Below are positions 9,008-17,864 of a stretch of 64,000 nt of DNA, piece by piece; position 1 is the stretch's first letter; every line of letters starts with the position of its first letter. Origin of the DNA: Haloferax litoreum (GTDB lineage: Archaea > Halobacteriota > Halobacteria > Halobacteriales > Haloferacaceae). A program made the translations under genes and the position numbers. The stretch spans positions 310,001-374,000 of the forward strand of contig NZ_WKJO01000001.1 in NCBI RefSeq assembly GCF_009674605.1, in the 5' to 3' direction. The notes beneath the pieces are model-generated. The model saw only the letters and a list, made by a program, of their open reading frames with translations, made no database searches and had not been told where the DNA came from.

Positions 9008-10752
9008 GCCGAAACGACGAGATTGCGACCCTCCTCGAAGAGTTCGCCGACCTGCTCGACGCGAAGGACGTGGCGTACAAACCGTCGAGTTACCGCCGTG
9101 CGGCAGAGAACGTCCGCGAGTACCCCAACCCAGTCGAAGAACTCGCCGAGGAGGGCGAAGACGCCGTCAAAGCGATAGACCGCGTCGGCGACGCTATCGC
9201 CTCGAAAATCGTCGAGTACGTCGAGACGGGCCACATCGAAGAGTTAGACGAGTTGCGAGACGAGTTGCCAGTGGACATGGCCGGCCTGACGAGCGTCGAA
9301 GGCGTCGGCCCGAAGACGGTCGGTACACTCTACGAGGAACTCGGCATCACCGACCTCGACGAGTTGGAGGCCGCCGCCCGCGACGGGCAGATTCAGGAGG
9401 TCAAAGGCTTCGGCGCGAAGACCGAAGCGAACATCCTCGAAGGCATCGAGTTCGCCCGCAAGGCGACGGGTCGAGAACTCCTCGGGAAGGCCCGCCCCGT
9501 CGCCGACGACCTGCTGGCGTACCTCGGCGAGCACGACGCTGTCGGCCGAGCAGAACCCGCCGGGTCGATGCGACGCTGGCGCGAGACAGTCGGCGACATC
9601 GACATCCTCGTCGGCAGCGACGACCCCTCCGCAGTCATCGACCACTTCCTCGCGTGGGACCTCGTCGACGACACCATCGAGGCAGGCGCACAGAAAGCGA
9701 GTACCCGAGTCAACGCGATGCGCGTCGACTTGCGCGTCGTCGACCCGTCCGAGTACGGTGCTGCTCTCCAGTACTTCACGGGGAGCAAGGACCACAACGT
9801 CCACCTGCGAAACATCGCAATCGACCGCGGCCTCAAGATGAACGAGTACGGGATGTTCGATATCTCGGACGTAGACGACCCTGACGGTGGCCCCCGCGTC
9901 GGGAGACGTGTCGCCGGCGAGACGGAAGCATCGATGTACGCGGCGCTCGACTTGCCGCTCATCACGCCGGAGATGCGCGAAGACACCGGCGAAATCGAAG
10001 CGGCCACCGACGGGTCGCTCCCCGACCTCATCGAAGCCGGTGAGATTCGCGGTGACCTCCACACGCACACGAACTGGTCCGACGGCGACAACACCATCGC
10101 AGAGATGGTCGCCGCGGCGGAAGAACGGGGCTACGACTTCCACGTCGTCTCGGACCACGCCACGGGACCGGGAATGGTCGGTGGCGTCGGCGTGGACGAC
10201 GACGAGTTACTCGAACAGATAGACGAAGTTCGGGCCGTCGCCGAAGACGCGAGTATCACCGTCTTCACCGGTGTGGAGGCGAACGTCGACGCCGAAGGCG
10301 GCCTCTCCGTCGCCGACGACGTACTCGACCACCTCGACGTGGTCGTCGCCTCGCCACACAGCGCCCTCGACCAGGACCGCGAGACGGCCACCGAACGACT
10401 CGTTCGGGCCATGGAACACCCCGCGGTCGACGTCCTCGGCCACCCGACCGGTCGCCTCATCAACCGCCGTCCCGGACTCCCACTCGATTACGAACGACTC
10501 GCAGAGGCCGCCGTCGAGAACGGCGTCGCACTCGAACTCAACGCCAGTCCGTACCGTCTGGACCTGAACGGCGAAGCGCTCAAAATCGCCGTCGAAGCGG
10601 GGGCGACCATCGCAATCGACACCGATGCCCATCGCCCAGCAGAACTCGACCACGCCCGCTACGGCGTCCACACGGCCCGACGCGGGTGGGTCGAGACGGC
10701 CGACGTGATAAACACGTGGTCTCTCGACGACCTCACCGACTTCCTGCATTGA
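9004..10752 (+). CDS. polX: DNA polymerase X with PHP domain
   Basis: A 582-residue family X repair polymerase. Residues 1-150 hold helix-hairpin-helix DNA-binding repeats (VGDAIASKIVEYVETGHIEEL, GVGPKT). The nucleotidyltransferase palm has GSMRRWRETVGDIDILV with D199 and D201 and a third Asp near D242. A C-terminal PHP domain (about 345-575) begins GDLHTHTNWSDG with His353 and His355 and carries later His/Asp ligands, consistent with the 3'-5' exonuclease or phosphatase activity known for bacterial PolX. Acts in base-excision or gap repair. The start overlaps the DUF5788 gene and the end overlaps the Mut7-C gene. Confidence 0.95.
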   Translation: MSRNDEIATLLEEFADLLDAKDVAYKPSSYRRAAENVREYPNPVEELAEEGEDAVKAIDRVGDAIASKIVEYVETGHIEELDELRDELPVDMAGLTSVEGVGPKTVGTLYEELGITDLDELEAAARDGQIQEVKGFGAKTEANILEGIEFARKATGRELLGKARPVADDLLAYLGEHDAVGRAEPAGSMRRWRETVGDIDILVGSDDPSAVIDHFLAWDLVDDTIEAGAQKASTRVNAMRVDLRVVDPSEYGAALQYFTGSKDHNVHLRNIAIDRGLKMNEYGMFDISDVDDPDGGPRVGRRVAGETEASMYAALDLPLITPEMREDTGEIEAATDGSLPDLIEAGEIRGDLHTHTNWSDGDNTIAEMVAAAEERGYDFHVVSDHATGPGMVGGVGVDDDELLEQIDEVRAVAEDASITVFTGVEANVDAEGGLSVADDVLDHLDVVVASPHSALDQDRETATERLVRAMEHPAVDVLGHPTGRLINRRPGLPLDYERLAEAAVENGVALELNASPYRLDLNGEALKIAVEAGATIAIDTDAHRPAELDHARYGVHTARRGWVETADVINTWSLDDLTDFLH

Positions 10753-11288
10753 CCGACGAGAACCGACCGACTAGAGGTATCGGGGCCGACCACCCCGGGA
10801 CGGTCGCATCCGGCGTCGAGTCGCCCTCACCGGACGACACCGCACTCCTCCTCGACGTGATGCTCGGGAAATTGGCTACGTATCTACGGATGTGTGGCTA
10901 CGATACCGCGTACGCGATGGACGGTGACGGGGGGGACCCCGGTGACGAAGCCCTGTTACATCGCGTGAGTGAGGAGCACCGTGTCCTCTTGACCCGCGAT
11001 ATCTCCCTCGCAGAACAGGCACCGCGAAGCGTCCTCGTCGCGGGCCGGACACCACTCGACCAACTCCGGGAACTCGAGTCAGTCGGGTTCATCATCTCAC
11101 TCGGTGAGTTCCCTGCACGGTGTAGTGCGTGCAACGGAGTCATCGACGTGCTCGAAGACGGCGACTCAGTCCCCGAATACGCGCCAGAATTGAGCGAGAC
11201 GACGTTGTGGCGGTGTCGTGACTGTGGGCAAGTGTACTGGCGCGGGAGTCACTGGCGCGACGTCGAATCGCGGCTGAACGAATCCTGA
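10749..11288 (+). CDS. Mut7-C RNase-domain protein with zinc ribbon
   Basis: A 179-residue protein. The N-terminal Mut7-C (PIN-like) fold is shown by LLDVMLGKLATYLRMCGYDT, LLTRDISLAEQA and the C-terminal zinc ribbon by CSACNG plus CRDCGQVYWRGSHW. Family members normally begin at the LLDVMLGKL strand, so the start must lie upstream of it. The only good candidate is a TTG at 10749 that overlaps the polX stop (TTGA), implying termination-reinitiation. A predicted ribonuclease; its substrate is unknown. Coupling to polX suggests a nucleic-acid processing role. Confidence 0.8.
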   Translation: MTDENRPTRGIGADHPGTVASGVESPSPDDTALLLDVMLGKLATYLRMCGYDTAYAMDGDGGDPGDEALLHRVSEEHRVLLTRDISLAEQAPRSVLVAGRTPLDQLRELESVGFIISLGEFPARCSACNGVIDVLEDGDSVPEYAPELSETTLWRCRDCGQVYWRGSHWRDVESRLNES

Positions 11289-11318
11289 GAATGGGAGAAA
11301 TCGAGACTCGTTACCGAC

Positions 11319-12317
11319 TCAGTAGCGACTTCGAGGGAACCACTCGTCGCACTCTTCCATGTCCTGCATCATCTCGTCGTGGGCCGCACAGTACGGCTGG
11401 AGGCCCTCCGAGGTGCGGACGTACTCGAAGTACGTGCAGTTTCCACAGTATCGGTCCCCGACCGTGGCAGTCTGTGGTCGCTCCGCGGCCGGATGCTCCA
11501 TGGCGTTGGCGGGAGCGCCGGCGGTGGACGCCGAACCACCAGCACGCTGCGCACTCTGGGTGGACTGTGCGGTCTGTGCGGTCTGTGTGGACTGGGTGGA
11601 CTGGGTGGTTTTCGGGGCCTCAGTCGGTTCGAGGTCGAGTGGCGTAATCGCGTTCGACGAGGCACCACCGTCGGTGGCACCTGCGGCGCCGCCCATCCCC
11701 GACCCGGACGGCGAGTTCGTCTGTGTCTCGACGTTGCCGTCGGGGGTCCCACCGAGGAACCCGATGCCGCTGAGTCCGCCGCGAACCGTCTTTTCGACTT
11801 CGACGATGCGGGTCTCACCCTTCTTCGTCACCTGAACGGTCGCCGTGCCGCCGGGGTCGTTTCGCGTCTTGAAGTTGGCGACGCCGACGAACAGACACCA
11901 GAAGGTGGTGATGGTGCCGAAGAAGTAGACGCCGACGGTCTCTAGGGTCAAGTCTGTCAGGCCCGCACCACACGTCGCACCGGTCCACTGACACGGGTAC
12001 GCGTGCGAGAACAGTCCGACACCGAGGACGGCGATGCTGGCACCGATGACTGCCGCAGCGCGAGTCCGACGGCTTGCTGGTAGCACCGCGAACACGCCGA
12101 GGAAGACGGCGGGGACGCCGAGGCCACCGAGGATGCCCCCGAGTTCGCGTGCTTCGCCGAGTGTGGCCCCACCCAACGTGTAGACGTCGGTGGTCGTGAC
12201 CACGATGCCCGCGATGACGAGCAGTGCGCCGGCGATGAACACCCCGAACCCCAGGGACAGCCGTCGGAGACTCGGGCCGCCGCGGCCACCGTGATATGCC
12301 TCCGATAGACTAGTCAT
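11319..12317 (-). CDS. Membrane protein with TQ-rich linker and C-terminal Cys cluster (DUF7139-like)
   Basis: A 332-residue protein: four hydrophobic helices (about 22-45, 60-80, 87-103, 128-148), a short basic/acidic cytosolic segment, then a Gly/Ser/Thr/Gln-rich linker containing a run of TQS/TQT/AQS triplets (about 235-260). It ends in a compact Cys/His module (CGNCTYFEY, YCAAHDEM, ECDEWFP) that likely binds zinc or iron. I recall the membrane domain as a haloarchaeal DUF7139-type family. Divergent from the DUF5789-like gene. The metal module may sense or recruit a partner at the membrane, which is inference. Confidence 0.75.
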   Translation of the reverse strand: MTSLSEAYHGGRGGPSLRRLSLGFGVFIAGALLVIAGIVVTTTDVYTLGGATLGEARELGGILGGLGVPAVFLGVFAVLPASRRTRAAAVIGASIAVLGVGLFSHAYPCQWTGATCGAGLTDLTLETVGVYFFGTITTFWCLFVGVANFKTRNDPGGTATVQVTKKGETRIVEVEKTVRGGLSGIGFLGGTPDGNVETQTNSPSGSGMGGAAGATDGGASSNAITPLDLEPTEAPKTTQSTQSTQTAQTAQSTQSAQRAGGSASTAGAPANAMEHPAAERPQTATVGDRYCGNCTYFEYVRTSEGLQPYCAAHDEMMQDMEECDEWFPRSRY

Positions 12318-12463
12318 GACACGGCCTACGAAACCAGTCCCTAAAACGATGCGTCAGACGATTGTCTGTTTGTCGACACGTCGCGGGCTGTCGGTCTCGG
12401 GTCGTCGCGGGATCACATACGAATCTCGAAGGGATTATCATGCGCGGTGGCTAACCCTCGCCC

Positions 12464-12745
12464 ATGGCTGACGAGGAAGCAGACGAGGCACCCGTCGTCG
12501 AACTGGGCGAAGGAGAGTCCGTCGAAGGTGCGCCCCTCGCGCGCGTCGCCTCTCGACTGACGTGGCCCCAGGAGAAGAGTAGCATTCTGAAGAAAGAAGG
12601 CGACGCGGTCATCCGCACGCCGAGTGGTCCGCAGACCCTCGAAGACATCCTCGCCGACGTCGACGAGACGTACTTCGACACGCGCCAGACCTTCGTCAAC
12701 GACGTGCTCGACGTCGTTGGCCGTGGTCCGGTTGCGACCGAATAG
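12464..12745 (+). CDS. Small acidic protein, DUF5789-like
   Basis: A 93-residue cytosolic protein with a conserved core (RLTWPQEKSSILKKEGDAVIRTPSGPQTLEDILADV) typical of the haloarchaeal DUF5789 family and no cysteines. A TATA-like gggattatc lies about 30 bases before the ATG. The CPBP gene starts 2 bases after its stop, so they form an operon with the GrpB gene. Function unknown. Confidence 0.75.
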   Translation: MADEEADEAPVVELGEGESVEGAPLARVASRLTWPQEKSSILKKEGDAVIRTPSGPQTLEDILADVDETYFDTRQTFVNDVLDVVGRGPVATE

Positions 12746-12747
12746 CG

Positions 12748-13419
12748 GTGCTCCGTCGCCGGTTCGCGCGACTCCCGTGGCTCTACCGCGCCCTCCTCGT
12801 CGGAGGCGTGGTCGGTGCCGCGTGGAGTCTCTGGTCTCTTCCCGCCGGCGACCTTACCTACCGCGCGGTCCACGACGCCCTCCTGTTTATCCTCGTCCCC
12901 GGAGCATTCGCGCTCGCACACGGGAAGAACCTCGGGTGGACCGTCGACCGCAACGCACTCCGTAACACCGTCCTCCTCGCCCTCTTCGTCCTCCCGTTCT
13001 ACCTCGTCGGGTCGTCGCTGCCGACGATTCGGACGTACTACCCGATGTGGCACACGTCGACGGCGCTCGCCGACTTCCTTCCGCACGCCGCACAGCAACT
13101 GCTCGTCGTCGTCGCTGCCGAGACGTACTACCGTGGCTTGCTCTGTGTCGGTATCCGTGAAATCGGCCGCAAGAGCGCACTCATCAGCCCGGTTCTCTAC
13201 GCATTCCACCACGTCGGGAAACCGCCGATTGAACTCCTGCTGTCGGCCCCAACCGACGTGCTGTTCGGCCTCGTCGACTACGAGAGTAGCTCGATTCTCC
13301 CCTCCATCGTCGCTCACGGGTTCGGCCTCGTTCTCCTCGACTGGTTGGTACTGCACCCACCGTTGTTCCCACCGGAAGACGTCGCGGCCGCGTTGCAGTG
13401 GCTTCCGATTCCGCTATGA
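12748..13419 (+). CDS. CPBP-family intramembrane protease homologue with altered motif 1
   Basis: A 223-residue membrane protein with about six helices. The segment AETYYRG stands where CPBP/Abi glutamic proteases have EExxxR. LYAFHH corresponds to the second motif (FxxxH) and SIVAHGFG to the third His motif. The first Glu of the pair is Ala here, while the second Glu and the Arg are kept. It starts at GTG 2 bases after the DUF5789-like gene and its stop overlaps the GrpB start. A CAAX-like protease or a catalytically weakened relative. Confidence 0.75.
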   Translation: MLRRRFARLPWLYRALLVGGVVGAAWSLWSLPAGDLTYRAVHDALLFILVPGAFALAHGKNLGWTVDRNALRNTVLLALFVLPFYLVGSSLPTIRTYYPMWHTSTALADFLPHAAQQLLVVVAAETYYRGLLCVGIREIGRKSALISPVLYAFHHVGKPPIELLLSAPTDVLFGLVDYESSSILPSIVAHGFGLVLLDWLVLHPPLFPPEDVAAALQWLPIPL

Positions 13420-13985
13420 CTGACTCGGACGACGACTCGGCCCACGCAATGGCCGACGACTCGGGACTCGGACTCGCTCGCGGAACAGTCGAACTCGTCT
13501 CACACAATCCGGCGTGGTACGACGCGTACGAGCGCGAAGTCGACCGTCTCCGCCCACGCCTCGGACCCAACGTCCTCGGGTTCGAACACGTCGGCAGCAC
13601 CGCGGTTCCGGGACTCGCCGCGAAGCCAATCGTCGACATGCTCGTTCTCGTTGCGGACCTCGGCGAGACGGGCGAAGTGGCCCGCGTGCTCGCCGACGCG
13701 GGGTACGAGGAACGACTGAACGACGAGGTTCCGGACCGACGTTTCTTCGCCCACGGGCCACCCTCGCGTCGCACGCACTACCTCTCTGTGACCGAACGAG
13801 GGAGCGACTGTCACCGCGAACAGGTGGTGTTTCGTGACGCGTTGCGCTCGAATCCGGACCTTGCGGCCGAGTACGAACAGAAGAAGCGGGCGTTGGCCGA
13901 CGCGCACCCAGACGACCGCGAATCGTACACCGACGCAAAAGCGAAGTTCGTCCAGTCTGTCCTCGACGACTGCGATTTGGACTGA
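13416..13985 (+). CDS. GrpB / UPF0157 family protein
   Basis: A 189-residue protein of the GrpB family (nucleotidyltransferase-fold relatives). Recognisable blocks are VELVSHNPAWYDAYERE, GFEHVGSTAVPGLAAKPIVDM and RTHYLSVTERGSDCHREQV. The ATG at 13416 overlaps the stop of the CPBP gene (ATGA). The fold resembles the antibiotic nucleotidyltransferase superfamily, but no activity is established for most members. Third gene of the DUF5789-CPBP-GrpB operon. Confidence 0.85.
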   Translation: MTDSDDDSAHAMADDSGLGLARGTVELVSHNPAWYDAYEREVDRLRPRLGPNVLGFEHVGSTAVPGLAAKPIVDMLVLVADLGETGEVARVLADAGYEERLNDEVPDRRFFAHGPPSRRTHYLSVTERGSDCHREQVVFRDALRSNPDLAAEYEQKKRALADAHPDDRESYTDAKAKFVQSVLDDCDLD

Positions 13986-14071
13986 CCACCGAGAGACAAC
14001 AGACGGACACCTCTGTGCGTGCCCCACACAATACAGGTACCTTTTCCACGCCGGAGAGAGAACACGTGGGT

Positions 14072-14527
14072 ATGGCACTCCCAATCGACCCGACCGCCAT
14101 CGAACCGGAAGACATCGGCGAGGAACGCGTCGTTCTCGACATGGACCACGAGGCGGCAATCGAGCACGTCCGCGAGGCATTCACGGACGCCGGGTTCGGT
14201 GTCGCAACCGAATTTTCGCCGTCGGAGATGCTCAACGAGAAAGTCGACGCCGGCCGTGACCCGTACTACGTCCTCGGTGCCTGCAACCCCGCGATGGCGG
14301 ACCGCGCTCTCACCGCCACCGACAACAAGATGGGTGGCCTCTTCCCGTGCAACGTGGTCATCTGGGAGGAAGAACCCGGGAAGCAAGTCGTCTACCACCT
14401 GAGCATCATGCGCGTCGCTCGCCTCATCGGCATCGGACCGGACAACGAGGAGATGGCGGACATCATCGCCGACACGGGCGAACTCGTCGAAAAAGCCCTC
14501 GCCAACCTCGACGCCGTCGAGGCCTGA
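14072..14527 (+). CDS. DUF302 domain protein
   Basis: A 151-residue protein of the DUF302 family: paired beta-alpha units around AIEHVREAFTDAGFGVATEF and a YYVLGACNPAMADRAL core with the conserved Cys. No signal peptide. The ATG at 14072 has an upstream TATA-like caggtacctttt at about -30. DUF302 proteins are small, probably ligand-binding and often near redox or metal genes; no such neighbour is seen here. Confidence 0.85.
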   Translation: MALPIDPTAIEPEDIGEERVVLDMDHEAAIEHVREAFTDAGFGVATEFSPSEMLNEKVDAGRDPYYVLGACNPAMADRALTATDNKMGGLFPCNVVIWEEEPGKQVVYHLSIMRVARLIGIGPDNEEMADIIADTGELVEKALANLDAVEA

Positions 14528-14551
14528 GCGTCGTCCAGCGGTTCGGCCGAA

Positions 14552-14725
14552 CTACACCGAATTTTGGTCTTCGAGTGCGTCCGCGATTCGCCCGATGTCG
14601 TTGCGAATCTTGTACAGGAGGTACATCCCCACGAGCGCCGCCGCAATCGGCAAGAGGCCGAGGACGCCGTAGATGAGGAAGATGATGAGCAGTTCTGGGC
14701 CACCGGGTATCTGTAACGGGACCAT
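14552..14725 (-). CDS. Small single-span membrane protein (57 aa)
   Basis: A 57-residue ORF: MVPLQIPGGPELL, a long hydrophobic stretch (residues 11-38, IIFLIYGVLGLLPIAAALVG), then a charged tail (YKIRNDIGRIADALEDQNSV). Third codon positions are mostly G/C, as in neighbouring genes. This is the shape of the small preprotein/IMP-type membrane proteins common in haloarchaea. It lies in the gap between the DUF302 gene and nreA, too short for most ORF callers. Function unknown. Confidence 0.75.
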   Translation of the reverse strand: MVPLQIPGGPELLIIFLIYGVLGLLPIAAALVGMYLLYKIRNDIGRIADALEDQNSV

Positions 14726-14761
14726 GCGAGAGTATGTCTCGGGGCTGTCAAATATGTGTTA

Positions 14762-16024
14762 CTAACCGAAGTCGAAGATGTTGGTCTGGAGACCGGCGGC
14801 CATCGTGGACTTCCGGCGGAGGTCACCCAGTGAGACGGGTAAGTAGTTGGTCACGTCGCGAACTGCACCGCCGAACGTCTCTGCATCGGCTTTGTCACCC
14901 TCGAAGGCGTGCCGAATCGACTCACGAATCTGCCAGACGCCGACCGGCCCCCAGTACTCGTCGGAGACGTGTCGAAGGACGAGCGCCTTCGCCTGCCTTC
15001 CTCGGTCGTGGAGGTGTTCGAGGACACCCAACCGAGAGGCGTGGTACGCGCCGGCCGTCTCGTTCACGTACGAGGTGCGCCCCTCGTACCCTTCGCTGTC
15101 CGCGGCGAGGTACATCCCCGCCTCAGGGTCGGGGTTCCAGACGCTTCCCGGCGCTTTCATCTCGACCAACTCGAACTCCCAGCGACCCGGCGCGAGGATG
15201 ACCCAGAAGGCGTTTCCGAGGAACTCGTTTCGGTAGATTTCGACGCCGTCGATGGTCTCTGCGTGCTTGACCGTGCCACGGAGGTACTTCCCGAGTGTGT
15301 CGTCCACTGCGGTAATCGACCAGCGCGTCGGGACGAGACGGCGTTGTTGGGTCTGGCCGAGCGCACCCGCCGACAGAATCGTGTTGATGTCGTACACGTC
15401 GAACCCGCGTCGGTAGAGGTACGTCATCGCCCCCTGTGCGTTCCAGTCGTCGTCTTCGAGCGTCTTTTCTACCGCCCGTGGGACGTGTGGGTTCTCGGCG
15501 AGGTCAGCAGACCGAGCACGGGCCCGGGGACCGACGGGCGTCGCCACGTCGTCGGAGTGTGCGTCGAGGTCCAACTCGGGTTTCCCGTCGAGGCCGATTT
15601 CGACCGTGACGGGTCTGTCGGCGATGGCGACTTCGCGCTGAGTACCGAGGAATCCGTCCCACGAGTCTGCGACGTTCGTCACCTTCGTGCCGCGGTTCGA
15701 GTTGAGAAGCGACGTGCGGCGCTGGAACACGTCCGAGATACTCACGCCTTCGTCGTACCACGCGGCACTCGTCTCGAACGTGTCGGCGTCCTCGTCGTGG
15801 CCGACAGGCGAGAGGATGCCCGTCGAGACGCGCGGGTAGTTCGACCGTCCGACGAAGATGGACGGCGAGACGCCGCCGTAGAGCGAGTCGCCTTGGACCG
15901 TCTCCTCGAACCGGTCTTGAAACGTCTCGAGGTGGTCGAGGATGCCGTAGGACTTCTCTTCGGCGAGACGCCGTCGCTCGGCGCGTTCGTCTCGCTCGAT
16001 GTCCATGAACTCGTCGAGCCGCAT
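14762..16024 (-). CDS. nreA: DNA repair protein NreA
   Basis: A 420-residue protein of the archaeal Nre family, shown in H. volcanii to act in repair of mitomycin-C damage together with UvrABC. Family blocks include GVSPSIFVGRSNYPRVSTG near residue 55, NRGTKV and GPVGVWQIRESIRHAF. The last eight residues (QTNIFDFG) are a PCNA-interacting motif, so the protein should dock on the sliding clamp. MRLDEFMDIERDERAERRRL from 16024 is the natural start. It lies downstream of the TFB gene on the same strand. Confidence 0.93.
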   Translation of the reverse strand: MRLDEFMDIERDERAERRRLAEEKSYGILDHLETFQDRFEETVQGDSLYGGVSPSIFVGRSNYPRVSTGILSPVGHDEDADTFETSAAWYDEGVSISDVFQRRTSLLNSNRGTKVTNVADSWDGFLGTQREVAIADRPVTVEIGLDGKPELDLDAHSDDVATPVGPRARARSADLAENPHVPRAVEKTLEDDDWNAQGAMTYLYRRGFDVYDINTILSAGALGQTQQRRLVPTRWSITAVDDTLGKYLRGTVKHAETIDGVEIYRNEFLGNAFWVILAPGRWEFELVEMKAPGSVWNPDPEAGMYLAADSEGYEGRTSYVNETAGAYHASRLGVLEHLHDRGRQAKALVLRHVSDEYWGPVGVWQIRESIRHAFEGDKADAETFGGAVRDVTNYLPVSLGDLRRKSTMAAGLQTNIFDFG

Positions 16025-16167
16025 CACCGGATGTGAGTCGCCCTCAGGTATGAACCTTCGGCGACAGCGTCGTCGAGACAGGGGTGAAAACGAAGTGTGT
16101 CAGCACCCACGATGAGTGTCGCGACGGTTCTGTCGGGTACCGTGCCAATTCAGGGGGCTGAGACCAA

Positions 16168-17151
16168 TCAGGCGTGGATGCCCATCGCTTCGATTTGTTC
16201 TTGATAGCGATTCCGGATAGTGACTTCCGTCACCTGCGCCACGTCGGCGACTTCGCGCTGAGTCTTCTTCTCGTTACAGAGCAGCGAGGCGGCGTAGATT
16301 GCGGCGGCGGCGAATCCCGTCGGTGACTTCCCCGAGAGGAGGCCTTGTTCGGCCGTCGTCTCGATAATCTCGTTCGCCTTCGACCGGACTTCCTTCGAGA
16401 GGTCGAGTTCCGACGAGAAGCGAGGGACGTACTTCTTCGGGTCGACCGGGCGCATCTCCAAGCTGAGTTCTTGGGAGACGTACCGATAGGTTCGACCAAT
16501 CTCCTTTCGCTCGACGCGCGAGACTTCGGCAATCTCTTCGAGTGAGCGCGGAATCCCCTCTTTCCGACAGGCGGCGTAGAGCGTCGCGGTGGCGACGCCC
16601 TCGATGGAGCGTCCCCGAATCAGGTCTTCGTTGAGTGCACGTCGATAGATGACCGATGCGACTTCACGTACGGACCGTGGGACGCCGAGTGCGGACGCCA
16701 TGCGGTCGATTTCGCTGAGGGCGAACTGCAGGTTCCGCTCGCCGGCGTCTTTGGTCCGAATGCGCTCTTGCCACTTTCGAAGACGGTGCATCTGCGACCG
16801 CTTCTCCGACGAAATCGACCTGCCGTAGGCGTCTTTGTCCTTCCAGTCGATAGTCGTCGTCAGGCCTTTGTCGTGCATCGTCTTGGTGGTCGGCGCACCG
16901 ACACGCGACTTCGACTGTCGTTCAGAGTGGTTGAACGCACGCCACTCCGGGCCGGGGTCGATTCGTTCTTCTTCGATGATGATTCCTGTCTCTTCGTGGA
17001 TTAACTCACCGTCCGCAGTCCGAACGACTTCGTCCGGGTCGAGGTTGTCGAGGTCTATCTCGTCTTCGTCTGTCACTTCGTCATCTTCCGACTCGCCTCC
17101 CCATCGAGTCCGGTCGTACTCGCGTTCCCGCTGGCGTGTGGGCCGTTTCAT
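16168..17151 (-). CDS. tfb: Transcription initiation factor TFB without zinc-ribbon cysteines
   Basis: A 327-residue TFIIB homologue. The B-reader/linker ([41 protein letters not shown]) and both cyclin repeats (about 130-220 and 225-315) are complete, so TBP-DNA binding should be intact. Residues 1-68 contain no cysteine at all. Where other TFBs have the CxxC pairs of the zinc ribbon, this one reads [20 protein letters not shown], with His and Thr at the second pair. The ribbon normally contacts RNA polymerase, so this TFB either uses a metal-free fold or recruits polymerase differently. Haloarchaea carry many TFB paralogues. Monocistronic and divergent from rnhA. Confidence 0.93.
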   Translation of the reverse strand: MKRPTRQREREYDRTRWGGESEDDEVTDEDEIDLDNLDPDEVVRTADGELIHEETGIIIEEERIDPGPEWRAFNHSERQSKSRVGAPTTKTMHDKGLTTTIDWKDKDAYGRSISSEKRSQMHRLRKWQERIRTKDAGERNLQFALSEIDRMASALGVPRSVREVASVIYRRALNEDLIRGRSIEGVATATLYAACRKEGIPRSLEEIAEVSRVERKEIGRTYRYVSQELSLEMRPVDPKKYVPRFSSELDLSKEVRSKANEIIETTAEQGLLSGKSPTGFAAAAIYAASLLCNEKKTQREVADVAQVTEVTIRNRYQEQIEAMGIHA

Positions 17152-17270
17152 CGCATTTATATACTGTCTATGGCCTGATACTTGAAAGTTTTCCCGGCGA
17201 GAGTGACAGTCAAGATACGAACGCGGCGGCGAACGGAGCGCCTATACCGAGGCCCCAGCGAGGTGGTGGT

Positions 17271-17864
17271 ATGCCGACGGTCGAGTGTGACCCCGACGAT
17301 GCCAGACGACGACTCGAAGAGGCAGGCGTATCCGTCAAATCCGGCAACACGGAGTACGAGCGCTGGCGCGCCGAGCGTGGCGACGCCAGCGCCGTCGCCT
17401 ACGACGACAAAGTCGTCGTTCAGGGTGCCAACCCGGCCGACCTGCTGACTACCCTACAACCAAAGGGCGGACGGGCACACGTCTACTTCGACGGTGCGAG
17501 TCGCGGGAACCCCGGCCCTGCGGCCATCGGATGGGCAATCGTGACGAGCAACGGCATCGTCGCCGAAGGCTCCAAACGCATCGGAAAGACGACCAACAAC
17601 CGCGCGGAGTACGAAGCACTCGTCGAGGCCCTCTCGGTCGCCAAAGACTACGGCTACGACGAAGTCGACGTCCGCGGCGACTCGCAACTCATCGTCAAGC
17701 AGGTCCGCGGCGAGTGGAAGACCAACGACCCCGGCCTCCGCGAACGACGTGTGAAAGCCAACGAACTCCTCTCTACGTTCGACCGCTGGTCGCTCGAACA
17801 CGTACCGCGAGAGATAAACGACCGCGCCGACTCTCTAGCCAACGAGGCCCTCGACGATGCCTGA
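17271..17864 (+). CDS. rnhA: Ribonuclease HI
   Basis: A 197-residue type 1 RNase H. The catalytic carboxylates are D74 (VYFDGASRGNPGPAAIGW), E113 (NNRAEYEAL), D137 (VRGDSQLI) and D187 (NDRADSLA). Residues 1-65 form an N-terminal extension (CDPDDARRRLEEAGV...) found in haloarchaeal members, perhaps a hybrid-binding or regulatory domain. It removes RNA from RNA/DNA hybrids. The downstream gene overlaps it by 8 bases. The start chosen is the ATG at 17271; a longer in-frame ORF upstream runs through the TFB promoter and is rejected. Confidence 0.93.
   Translation: MPTVECDPDDARRRLEEAGVSVKSGNTEYERWRAERGDASAVAYDDKVVVQGANPADLLTTLQPKGGRAHVYFDGASRGNPGPAAIGWAIVTSNGIVAEGSKRIGKTTNNRAEYEALVEALSVAKDYGYDEVDVRGDSQLIVKQVRGEWKTNDPGLRERRVKANELLSTFDRWSLEHVPREINDRADSLANEALDDA

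Noticed and set aside
14909-16036. 375-residue plus-strand ORF opposite nreA
   Set aside because: Antisense shadow; nreA has full family motifs and a PIP box in the other frame.
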